A DNA stretch of 7,384 nucleotides from assembly GCA_015492355.1 (NCBI GenBank), contig WGFF01000194.1:1-7384 (forward strand), in the 5' to 3' direction. Every line of letters starts with the position of its first letter. The first letter of the stretch is position 1. The DNA is from Deltaproteobacteria bacterium (GTDB lineage Bacteria; Desulfobacterota; GWC2-55-46; S146-73). A model generated the notes under the pieces. The model did no database searches. It had not been told where the DNA came from and saw only the letters and a program-made list of their open reading frames with translations. Made by a program: the position numbers and the translations under genes. Below are positions 1-5,717 of the stretch, one piece after another.

Positions 1-1
1 T

Positions 2-934
2 CCCGTTGCTGTGGATGTGGATGGTGATGGTAATATATGGTTCCTTGAGGCGAATGGTAACAAGATAGGTGTGTTTGAGGTGGCTACATCGGTTATAAAG
101 GAATACGATATACCCACGGTGATGAGTATGCCCGTTGACCTTGTTGTGGACGATGGTGGTGTGGTGTGGTTTACAGAGCAGGATGCCAACCAGATAGGTA
201 GATTCGACCCTGTGAAGGGCGAGTTTGAGGAATACGAGGTACCAACCCCTGGAAGCCAGCCCTACAAGATAGCGGTCGGTCCTGATGGAAGGATATGGTT
301 TACCCAGCTGGCTGGCAACCAGATAGGCATGTTCGACCCTGGAAAAAGGGGCTTCAGGGAATACAGTATACCATCCAGGATTAGTCAGCCCATAGGTATA
401 GATGTGGATAGCAGGGGGATGGTGTGGTTTGTTGAGTCCGCAACGAACAAACTTGCCCGTCTCGATCCATCCACGGGCAGGGTAAAGGAATACACTATAC
501 CCATTCCCTTTGCCATACCGACTGAGCTTATAGTCGACAATCGGGATATGATATGGTTCGGTGCCAGGAAGGACAGGAGGCTTGTGCGTTTTGACCCTGC
601 TGGGGAGGAGTTCAAGGAGTTCGAACTCCCTGGTAAAAGAGTGCCTGAGGGCATAGCAATGGACAATAAGGGGTTCATCTGGTACTGCGATTACTGGGGT
701 GGCAGGATAGGTAGACTCAATGTGGAGAGCGGGGAGTTTTTGGAGATAGACCTCCCAGGGACAGAGGGGAAACCCTTTGCCATAGCAGTGGACGATAAGG
801 GTACGGTGTGGTTTACAGAGGTCCTGTCCCATAAGCTGGGGATGGTGGATACCGCAAGGCTGAAAAGGGAGGGAAGACACTCTATAAGGCTCGGCTCAAG
901 GGAGAGGAATCTTCTTCAGGAGAGGCTGAAATAG
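2..934 (+). CDS. Vgb/NHL-type seven-repeat beta-propeller protein (5' end outside window)
   Basis: The reading frame is open from base 2 and already inside a repeat (P-V-A-V-D-V-D), so the gene starts upstream; the GTG at 11 is internal. The 310 visible residues carry seven repeats with a hallmark W at visible residues 13, 56, 99, 142, 185, 227 and 270, a 42-43-residue period. Each reads roughly E-Y-x-I-P ... I-A-V-D-x-x-G-x-V-W-F-T-E ... N-x-I-G-R-F-D-P. Seven blades is the size of a virginiamycin B lyase-like propeller, so probably only a signal peptide and a short first strand are missing. Known Vgb enzymes have a Pro-His-Gly-Ile type motif with catalytic histidines; here the matching positions read P-F-A-I, P-E-G-I and P-T-E-L, and the only histidines lie near the C-terminus. 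Lyase activity is therefore unlikely; I infer a periplasmic binding or scaffold role beside the cytochromes. It ends in a basic tail and two tandem TAG stops (932-937). Confidence 0.88.
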   Translation, partial: PVAVDVDGDGNIWFLEANGNKIGVFEVATSVIKEYDIPTVMSMPVDLVVDDGGVVWFTEQDANQIGRFDPVKGEFEEYEVPTPGSQPYKIAVGPDGRIWFTQLAGNQIGMFDPGKRGFREYSIPSRISQPIGIDVDSRGMVWFVESATNKLARLDPSTGRVKEYTIPIPFAIPTELIVDNRDMIWFGARKDRRLVRFDPAGEEFKEFELPGKRVPEGIAMDNKGFIWYCDYWGGRIGRLNVESGEFLEIDLPGTEGKPFAIAVDDKGTVWFTEVLSHKLGMVDTARLKREGRHSIRLGSRERNLLQERLK

Positions 935-942
935 TAGATTTT

Positions 943-960
943 AAGCGGACTTACCGCTTT
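943..960 (+). terminator. Short hairpin after the propeller gene, weak terminator candidate
   Basis: AAGCGG (943-948) pairs perfectly with CCGCTT (954-959) around a five-base loop, nine bases after the stop codon. The T-tract after it is only about three bases, so it may be a weak terminator or just an mRNA 3'-end stabiliser. A new promoter lies directly downstream, which supports a transcript boundary here. Confidence 0.4.
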
Positions 961-993
961 GAATCAGAAAAGGACATGGATGGTTAAAATTTC

Positions 994-1022
994 TTGACAA
1001 AAGGATATAACTGGGGTATACA
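994..1022 (+). promoter_or_regulatory. Sigma-70-type promoter of the cytochrome operon
   Basis: A perfect -35 hexamer TTGACA (994-999) and a good -10 hexamer TATACA (1017-1022) are separated by exactly 17 bp. Transcription would start near 1029, giving a leader of about 30 nt before the ATG at 1061. It is the best promoter match seen in the window and lies just after the end of the propeller gene. No operator-like palindrome overlaps it. Confidence 0.75.
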
Positions 1023-1045
1023 ACCTTGGGAAATAAATCTTATTC

Positions 1046-1052
1046 AGGAGGT
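1046..1052 (+). promoter_or_regulatory. Ribosome binding site deciding the start at 1061
   Basis: AGGAGGT is a full Shine-Dalgarno match, nine bases before ATG 1061. An in-frame TTG at 1058 would add one residue with a shorter spacing; the ATG is preferred. Confidence 0.75.
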
Positions 1053-1060
1053 CAGGCTTG

Positions 1061-1747
1061 ATGAAGGAGAGAGGATTGGTTTTATGGGGTTTTATATTTA
1101 TGCTCTGTATGCTGGCTTATAGTGGCAGGGTAGATGCTGGTGTTGCGGAGGGTAAGAAGATATTTGAGTCAAAGAAATGCAATGACTGTCACTATACTCA
1201 GGGTCCTGCAAGGGAGAAGACGATAAAGGATCAGCTCTCCAAGAAGGGTCCAGAGCTCTGGTATGCAGGGAGCAAGTTCAAGGAGGGTTTTCTTGAGAAG
1301 TGGCTTCAGGATCCAAAACCCATAAGGCCCATGAAGTACTACTCCCTTACCGAGAAGAACAAGGGCGATCATCCAAAGCTCTCGGGTAAGGATGCAAAAG
1401 AGGTCGCCGCATTCCTTATGAGCCTTAAATCCAAGGATGTAAAGGCTGGTGTGATAAAGGCAAAAAAGAGTGCAAGGGCAAGGATTGTATTCGAGAAGAA
1501 GCTGGCTTGCTACGGATGTCATCTCGTGAAGAAGGGCAGAAAGATAGTGGGTGGTCTTACAGGACCATCACTTGTAGATGCGGGTGAGAGGCTCAACCCT
1601 GACTGGATATATGCCTATCTTGTAAAGCCAAAGGTTTTCAAGCCTGTAAAGGATATGCCAGTGTATGTTGGGATTGTGGGAGACAAGGAGATGAAGATGC
1701 TCGCCTCCTACATAGCCACCTTCAAACAGAAGAAGAAAAAAAAGTAG
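1061..1747 (+). CDS. Diheme c-type cytochrome, exported, lysine-rich
   Basis: A 228-residue protein with a hydrophobic N-terminal export signal (about residues 5-21, likely cleavage near A26) and two heme c attachment motifs, C-N-D-C-H (C40, C43, H44) and C-Y-G-C-H (C150, C153, H154). The halves look like a tandem duplication: each has an I/V-F-E-x-K lead-in to the heme motif, then a G-P-x-L segment, then a W-centred helix and a Met-containing loop. M91 (R-P-M) and M199 (D-M-P) are probable sixth heme ligands; this is inferred. A lysine-rich linker joins the domains at about 123-141, and the C-terminus is a Lys run coded by eight consecutive A bases (1736-1743). The strongly basic surface suggests docking to an acidic redox partner. 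First gene after the 994-1022 promoter. It belongs to the class I cytochrome c type; the exact subfamily is not recognised. Confidence 0.92.
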   Translation: MKERGLVLWGFIFMLCMLAYSGRVDAGVAEGKKIFESKKCNDCHYTQGPAREKTIKDQLSKKGPELWYAGSKFKEGFLEKWLQDPKPIRPMKYYSLTEKNKGDHPKLSGKDAKEVAAFLMSLKSKDVKAGVIKAKKSARARIVFEKKLACYGCHLVKKGRKIVGGLTGPSLVDAGERLNPDWIYAYLVKPKVFKPVKDMPVYVGIVGDKEMKMLASYIATFKQKKKKK

Positions 1748-1785
1748 GGTAGATTTTGCTTTTTTCTCTGTAAAATTGTGATGGA

Positions 1786-1791
1786 AAGGAG
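1786..1791 (+). promoter_or_regulatory. Ribosome binding site deciding the start at 1799
   Basis: AAGGAG lies seven bases before ATG 1799. The in-frame GTG 1778 and ATG 1781 lie upstream of or against this site and have no comparable Shine-Dalgarno, so 1799 is chosen. Confidence 0.7.
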
Positions 1792-1798
1792 TATAATC

Positions 1799-2158
1799 AT
1801 GATAAAAAGGGTCATTCCTCTGGGGGCTATATTCTTTTTCTTCGTCTTGGTAATGCTCAATGGATATGCCTTTGGGGCAAGTGCAGAAGAGAATTATCAG
1901 TTTTACTGTGCCCAGTGTCATGGGGTAAAGGGCAAGGGTGATGGTCCCAATGCGACAGAGACCCAGCCTGTAAGCCCAAGGGACCATACGAATACAAAGG
2001 AGATGAAAAAGCTCACCGACGAGGATATAATAAATGTCATAAAGAGCGGTGGTGCTGCAACGAGTAAGTCCACACTCATGCCACCCTTTGGAAAGACACT
2101 TACAGAGAAGGAGATTCAGGAGCTCAAGGATTATCTGAGGAAGCTCTGTAAGTGTTAG
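1799..2158 (+). CDS. Small monoheme cytochrome c (class I)
   Basis: A 119-residue exported protein: signal peptide with a Phe-rich core at about residues 5-26, then one class I cytochrome c domain. The heme motif is C-A-Q-C-H (C37, C40, H41) in the context H-G-x-x-x-G-x-G-D-G-P-N-A, and M94 in L-M-P-P-F-G is the expected sixth ligand. The C-terminal helix (about 103-116) completes the fold. It ends in C-K-C (C117, C119), two extra cysteines that could form a disulfide, bind a ligand or be modified. The domain is clearly similar to the heme domain of the next gene. It lies 51 bp after the diheme gene, with no terminator between them, so it is probably co-transcribed. Likely a diffusible periplasmic electron carrier; partners unknown. 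Confidence 0.93.
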   Translation: MIKRVIPLGAIFFFFVLVMLNGYAFGASAEENYQFYCAQCHGVKGKGDGPNATETQPVSPRDHTNTKEMKKLTDEDIINVIKSGGAATSKSTLMPPFGKTLTEKEIQELKDYLRKLCKC

Positions 2159-2235
2159 GGGTTATTCCCGGGTGTGAATGATATAAAGGTCTTTGGTAAA
2201 GAACAGGCAATGGCGGGTCTGTTGGTCAGTAAAAG

Positions 2236-2243
2236 AAGGAGGT
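2236..2243 (+). promoter_or_regulatory. Ribosome binding site deciding the start at 2251
   Basis: AAGGAGGT is a very strong Shine-Dalgarno site seven bases before ATG 2251. The in-frame GTG at 2242 overlaps the site itself and is rejected as start. Confidence 0.8.
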
Positions 2244-2250
2244 GAAAGGA

Positions 2251-3189
2251 ATGAGATTAAAGCCTTTGGTGCTGTTGTTTTGTGGCGTTTTTGCTGTGGC
2301 CTCTACTGGATTCGCTGGCGAGAAGAGATGTACCATTGAGGGCAAAAGGGTTGAGTGTCCTACAAGGACCGCTGAGGAGCTCCAGAAGGCGGTGGACAAC
2401 TTCGAGCAAGAGGCCATCAATATGATGAGGGGTTTTGCTGGCAGTACCTACGGTATCACCGGATTCGACTACCTCACAGGTGTAGGTAAGAGGTCCTCAA
2501 AGGGTAGGGCAGGCAAGGCAACCCTCAAGGCAGGTGACAGCGGTTACGGGAGCACTACAGGAAAGACAGAGGTCTGGGACAGGATCAAAAAGCCCGCATC
2601 AGGTGAGGCTATATACAACCAGTGGGCTAACAACTGGTCTCCCACCTTCAAGAAGAGTCTCGTGCCAGGTGCAAACCCCAACGAGGGTAAGCAGTGGTAT
2701 TATGTGTACTGTGTGGGTTGTCACGGCTGGCTTTTGAGGGGTGATGGTCCAAACGCTGTATTCCTCGATCCCTATCCCAGGGACCTCACAGCGGGCTGGT
2801 ACATGAACAAGAAGACCAATCTGGAGCTCTTTGCTGTTATCAAGGGTGGTGGTGCAGCCGTAGACCTCTCAGAGTGTATGCCTGCATGGGGTAACCTTCT
2901 CCAGGATCAGGACATCTGGAACGTTATAGCCTGGATAAGGGCAAATGCGGATGCAAAGCCTCCAAGGACTCTTCAGGAGTACCTGAATCCAAAGTCAACC
3001 TTCGATCCCAACTCCCCTGCGAACAAGATAAACGCACTCAACGCCAAGGATAGCGAGGAGTTCCAGGAACTCCAGGAACTCCTCGAGGGCGGTATGGTTG
3101 CAGGACGTGGTGGTGGTCTCAAAGGCGGAGGCTTTGTTGAGGGTGGTCTCAGGAAGAGACCTGAAGAGACCGTTGTAAAGGGATACTGA
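2251..3189 (+). CDS. Monoheme cytochrome c with long N-terminal extension and Gly-rich tail
   Basis: A 312-residue exported protein: signal peptide (about 1-22, cleavage near A22), then about 125 residues with no heme motif, then one class I heme domain. The heme motif is C-V-G-C-H (C154, C157, H158), followed by G-D-G-P-N-A and P-R-D-L-T, with M210 in C-M-P-A-W-G as likely sixth ligand. C27, C36 and C209 are additional cysteines; C27 and C36 could form a disulfide. The extension is Trp/Tyr-rich just before the heme (W125, W129, W149, Y150, Y151, Y153), and after residue 235 there is a Pro-rich segment, an acidic Gln/Glu/Leu stretch (about 268-279) and a Gly-rich tail (280-299). The size and flanks suggest a subunit of a complex, not a simple carrier; that is inference. 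Last gene before the terminator at 3222-3270. No named family recognised. Confidence 0.9.
   Translation: MRLKPLVLLFCGVFAVASTGFAGEKRCTIEGKRVECPTRTAEELQKAVDNFEQEAINMMRGFAGSTYGITGFDYLTGVGKRSSKGRAGKATLKAGDSGYGSTTGKTEVWDRIKKPASGEAIYNQWANNWSPTFKKSLVPGANPNEGKQWYYVYCVGCHGWLLRGDGPNAVFLDPYPRDLTAGWYMNKKTNLELFAVIKGGGAAVDLSECMPAWGNLLQDQDIWNVIAWIRANADAKPPRTLQEYLNPKSTFDPNSPANKINALNAKDSEEFQELQELLEGGMVAGRGGGLKGGGFVEGGLRKRPEETVVKGY
3055..3084 (+). repeat. Nine-base tandem repeat forming an inverted repeat inside the cytochrome gene
   Basis: GAGGAGTTCC (3055-3064) and GGAACTCCTC (3075-3084) are perfect inverted arms. The unit AGGAACTCC occurs twice in tandem (3065-3073 and 3074-3082), so the first arm can also pair with the nearer copy, with one base between. 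It encodes the acidic Q-E-L-Q-E-L-L stretch. The three-residue amino-acid repeat alone may explain it; a regulatory role is not shown. Confidence 0.6.
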
Positions 3190-3221
3190 TCTTTAAGGTA
3201 ACTTTAACAATGTAACCTTTT

Positions 3222-3270
3222 AAAAACAGGCACGGCTCCTGGAAAGAGGGGGGAGTCGTGCCTTGTTTTT
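3222..3270 (+). terminator. Strong rho-independent terminator of the cytochrome operon
   Basis: The arm 3222-3239 (A-tract, then CAGGCACGGCTCC) pairs with 3252-3270 (GGAGTCGTGCC, then TTGTTTTT) with one G-U pair and one bulged T; the loop is about 12 bases. The A-tract on one side and T-tract on the other could make it work in both directions. It lies 32 bp after the stop of the 2251 gene and its T-tract ends eight bases before the start codon of the next gene. Confidence 0.85.
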
Positions 3271-3277
3271 GGGGTGT

Positions 3278-3826
3278 ATGGACAGGAATAGAAAAAAGTG
3301 GTTACTGATAGGGGTGGGCTCTGTGGTTTTTGTGTTTGCCCTTTTGACCGTGCTTTTCTGGGACAGGGCTATTGCAGAGCTCAAGGCACAGGGTTATATC
3401 CCCTACACCCCTTCAGAGGCCCAGGCACTTGCGGTTACAAAATGCAGTCAGTGCCACAGCACAGAGAGGATAAGTAAATACTGTTTCAGGTGCGGACCTC
3501 CCCTTATAGTTGTGGTGCATAACATGAGGACACTCATAAGGCTTGAGCGGGCTAAGGGAAAAAAGGGGATTGAAGACTACACAGATGCCCAAGCTGTCGC
3601 AATCGCACAGGTGTGGAACGCCCTTGTAGGCAACTGGGAGGATACGTGGAGAAGGCAGGATATAGTAAAACTTCTTGAAGGTGACAAGGCATTACTTGAA
3701 CTTCTCGATACACCGATAGAAGAAAGACATATCGAGGTCGCCCTGTCAGGCAAGATGGCACCAGGGGCTTACAGATACAATCAGAAGACCCCGCTAAAAC
3801 CTGCCAATCCTTCCAAGGGACCATAG
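3278..3826 (+). CDS. Membrane-anchored monoheme cytochrome c
   Basis: A 182-residue protein with a basic N-terminus (R3-R5-K6-K7), one hydrophobic segment at about residues 8-28 that looks like an uncleaved anchor, then a periplasmic domain. The heme motif is C-S-Q-C-H (C56, C59, H60). Ten residues later Y-C-F-R-C-G gives a second Cys-x-x-Cys (C69, C72) without the histidine, so it is not a standard second heme site; a disulfide or metal site is possible. M83 in H-N-M is a candidate sixth ligand, with M160 as an alternative. The rest is helical with Trp residues (W113, W120, W124) and a Pro-rich end. The start is uncertain: ATG 3278 has only GGGG close by, while TTG 3263 has a purine-rich site (about 3244-3254) but lies inside the terminator. 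Likely a membrane-tethered electron relay; family not recognised. Confidence 0.85.
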   Translation: MDRNRKKWLLIGVGSVVFVFALLTVLFWDRAIAELKAQGYIPYTPSEAQALAVTKCSQCHSTERISKYCFRCGPPLIVVVHNMRTLIRLERAKGKKGIEDYTDAQAVAIAQVWNALVGNWEDTWRRQDIVKLLEGDKALLELLDTPIEERHIEVALSGKMAPGAYRYNQKTPLKPANPSKGP

Positions 3827-3853
3827 AGAGATTTCTCTTTTCTTGAAGGGCTA

Positions 3854-3891
3854 CCTTCCAAAAAAACCTGGACCCCAGGTCTTTTGGAAGG
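3854..3891 (+). terminator. Hairpin terminator after the anchored cytochrome, apparently bidirectional
   Basis: The inner stem ACCTGG (3866-3871) / CCAGGT (3875-3880) has a three-base loop and is flanked by seven A (3860-3866) and by CTTTT (3881-3885). Outer arms CCTTCCAAAA (3854-3863) and TTTTGGAAGG (3882-3891) also pair perfectly. On the - strand the same stem is followed by seven T, a good terminator for transcription from the right. Located 28 bp after the cytochrome stop, it separates that gene from the ABC operon. Confidence 0.6.
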
Positions 3892-3901
3892 GGGCAAAGG
3901 T

Positions 3902-3926
3902 GAAGACCTTTTCTGAAGAGGTCTTC
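3902..3926 (+). promoter_or_regulatory. Second hairpin in the ABC operon leader
   Basis: GAAGACCT (3902-3909) and AGGTCTTC (3919-3926) form a perfect eight-base-pair stem with a nine-base loop. No T-tract follows, so it is not a standard terminator. AAGACCT in its left arm (3903-3909) can instead pair with AGGTCTT at 3877-3883 in the preceding hairpin, so the two structures may compete. An attenuator or inverted-repeat operator is possible but unproven. No clear promoter for the ABC operon was found in 3827-3961. Confidence 0.4.
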
Positions 3927-3961
3927 TCCGTATAGAGATACCGAATCAGGGGACTTTTTAT

Positions 3962-4900
3962 ATGATAGAGGTAGAGAATCTTACGAAATTCTACGGTAAT
4001 TTTCAGGCTCTCAAAGGTATAAGTTTTACCGTTGAGAAGGGAGAGATACTGGGTTTTCTCGGTCCCAACGGTGCGGGTAAGACCACAACCATGAGGATAC
4101 TCACCTGTTATTTCCCTGCAACAGCTGGCAGAGCCAGGGTGGCAGGGTTTGATGTCTTTGAGGATGCCATAGAGGTAAGAAAAAGGATAGGCTATCTACC
4201 AGAGAACGTACCCCTGTACAGGGACATGACAGCAGAGGAGTATCTGCGCTTTGTTGCGGGTATAAAGGGGGTGCCTTCGAGGGAGATTACAAAGAGGGTC
4301 GAAAGGGTGATGGATGACTGCGGGATCACCCACATGAGAAAAAAACTCATAGGCGAGCTGAGTAAAGGATACAGGCAGAGGGTGGGACTTGCACAGGCAC
4401 TCGTAAATGACCCAGAGGTACTCATACTGGATGAGCCGACCATAGGACTGGACCCGAAGCAGATAATAGATATAAGGAGGCTCATAAGAGACCTTGCGGG
4501 CAGGAGAACCGTCATACTCAGTACCCACATACTGCCAGAAGTGAGCATGACGTGCCAGAGGGTGATTATAATAAACGATGGTAGGCTCGTTGCAATGGAT
4601 ACCACAAAGAACCTCACCGCAAGGCTACAGGGTAACTACAGGTTGATAGTCAAGGTGGAGGGTCCGAGAGAGGCTGTAATAGAGACCCTTAAAAAGATAA
4701 AGGGCATAGAATCAGTGGAGCCAGCTGGAGATGGAAAGAACGGTGGTGTTACGGAGCTTGTGCTGAACATGGATAAACGGATGGATGTGAGGCGTGATAT
4801 ACCTGTTGCCATAGTGAACAATGGATGGGGACTCCTGGAGATGAAACCGATAGAGATGAGTCTTGAGGATATCTTTGTAAAACTCGTAACCAAAGAGTGA
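3962..4900 (+). CDS. gldA: ABC transporter ATPase subunit, GldA-like
   Basis: A 312-residue cytoplasmic ATP-binding subunit that would power the permease encoded next. Visible motifs: Walker A G-P-N-G-A-G-K-T (34-41), Q-loop position carrying Glu in Y-L-P-E-N (E81), signature L-S-K-G-Y-R-Q-R (133-140), Walker B V-L-I-L-D-E-P with catalytic E158, D-loop G-L-D-P, and H-loop H189 in S-T-H. The Glu in place of the Q-loop Gln and the G-Y-R-Q-R signature are usual in the GldA / ABC-2 group. About 90 residues after the ATPase core (222-312) form the C-terminal domain common in this group. AGGGGA at 3948-3953, eight bases before the ATG, supports the start. First gene of a three-gene operon; the following gene starts six bases after its stop. 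The symbol marks family similarity; a role in gliding is not implied. Confidence 0.93.
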   Translation: MIEVENLTKFYGNFQALKGISFTVEKGEILGFLGPNGAGKTTTMRILTCYFPATAGRARVAGFDVFEDAIEVRKRIGYLPENVPLYRDMTAEEYLRFVAGIKGVPSREITKRVERVMDDCGITHMRKKLIGELSKGYRQRVGLAQALVNDPEVLILDEPTIGLDPKQIIDIRRLIRDLAGRRTVILSTHILPEVSMTCQRVIIINDGRLVAMDTTKNLTARLQGNYRLIVKVEGPREAVIETLKKIKGIESVEPAGDGKNGGVTELVLNMDKRMDVRRDIPVAIVNNGWGLLEMKPIEMSLEDIFVKLVTKE

Positions 4901-4906
4901 GCGTAT

Positions 4907-5686
4907 ATGAGGAACATTCTGCTTGTATTTAAAAAAGAGGTGAAGAGTTACTTCTCCTCACCGGTTGCATACGTGGTTATTGCCATGTTTCTCATCATAA
5001 CGGGCTATCTCTTTTACGGGCTCTTTGCCTATTTCTCGACCATAAGTTTTCAGGCACAGATAGACCCGGCACTTGCCAGACAGGCAAGGCTCCTCAATAT
5101 TACCGAGAGTGTCATAAGACCGCTGTTCGGTATAATAAGCATGATAATCCTCATAATGACACCCCTTCTTACAATGAGGCTCTTTTCCGAGGAGAAGAAG
5201 ACAGGCACCATAGAACTCCTCCTTACATATCCCATCACAGACCTCCAGGTGATAGTGGGCAAGTTTTTTGCCTGCATGTTCGTGCTCCTGGTGATGCTCG
5301 TTCTGTCATTCATATTCCCAGGGCTTGTTATCTACTTCGGTGAACCAGAGATAGGTCCTATTGTATCGGGTTACATGGGGCTTATACTTCTCGGTGCCTC
5401 CTTTGTCTCCTTCGGTATCTTTGCATCCTCTCTCACAGAAAACCAGATTATAGCGGCGACCATATCCTTTGGTGTGCTCTTTCTTTTCTGGATGCTCGGG
5501 CTCTCCATACCCTTCGTGGGTCCAGCACTCGGCAAGTTCATAGACTACATATCCATAACACACCACCTTGAGTCCTTTGCAAAGGGGGTCATAGATACAG
5601 AGGACATTATCTACTATACAGTCTTTACCCTGCTCTTTCTCTTTCTTACTCTGAGAACACTTGAATCACACAGATGGAGGGGATAG
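4907..5686 (+). CDS. gldF: ABC-2 type permease subunit, GldF-like
   Basis: A 259-residue integral membrane protein with six predicted helices, at about residues 20-43, 73-92, 117-143, 152-175, 180-204 and 233-250. Between helices 2 and 3 is the conserved motif R-L-F-S-E-E-K-K-T-G-T-I-E-L-L-L (91-106), a hallmark of ABC-2 permeases that contacts the ATPase. The start R-N-I-L-L-V-F-K-K-E, with an amphipathic N-terminal helix before helix 1, is also typical of this family. Length matches GldF/NosY-like permeases. No strong Shine-Dalgarno precedes ATG 4907; the six-base gap after the ATPase stop suggests translational coupling. The gene ends with TAG followed directly by an in-frame TAA. It would form the membrane channel with the ATPase; the substrate is unknown. 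Confidence 0.92.
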   Translation: MRNILLVFKKEVKSYFSSPVAYVVIAMFLIITGYLFYGLFAYFSTISFQAQIDPALARQARLLNITESVIRPLFGIISMIILIMTPLLTMRLFSEEKKTGTIELLLTYPITDLQVIVGKFFACMFVLLVMLVLSFIFPGLVIYFGEPEIGPIVSGYMGLILLGASFVSFGIFASSLTENQIIAATISFGVLFLFWMLGLSIPFVGPALGKFIDYISITHHLESFAKGVIDTEDIIYYTVFTLLFLFLTLRTLESHRWRG

Positions 5687-5704
5687 TAAGGGGGCGTTTG
5701 GAAT

Positions 5705-5710
5705 AAGAGG
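5705..5710 (+). promoter_or_regulatory. Ribosome binding site deciding the start at 5718
   Basis: AAGAGG lies seven bases before ATG 5718. The longer frame opening at TTG 5661 overlaps the permease gene and would put 19 hydrophilic residues before the first membrane helix, so 5718 is chosen. Confidence 0.65.
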
Positions 5711-5717
5711 TGATGGT

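Noticed and set aside
11..13. GTG at 11 as true start of the propeller gene
   Set aside because: The frame is open upstream (P-V-A) and continues the repeat consensus, and no ribosome site can be seen.
1792..1797. TATAAT as a -10 box before the small cytochrome
   Set aside because: It lies right before the ATG, so a transcript from it would start inside the coding region, and no -35 is found at the right distance.
2190..2202. TCTTT / AAAGA mini-hairpin between the two monoheme cytochrome genes
   Set aside because: AT-rich five-base stem without a T-tract; not a terminator and probably chance.
3931..3936. TATAGA as a -10 box for the ABC operon
   Set aside because: The region 17 bp upstream (CTTTTC) is not a -35 match; evidence too weak to annotate.
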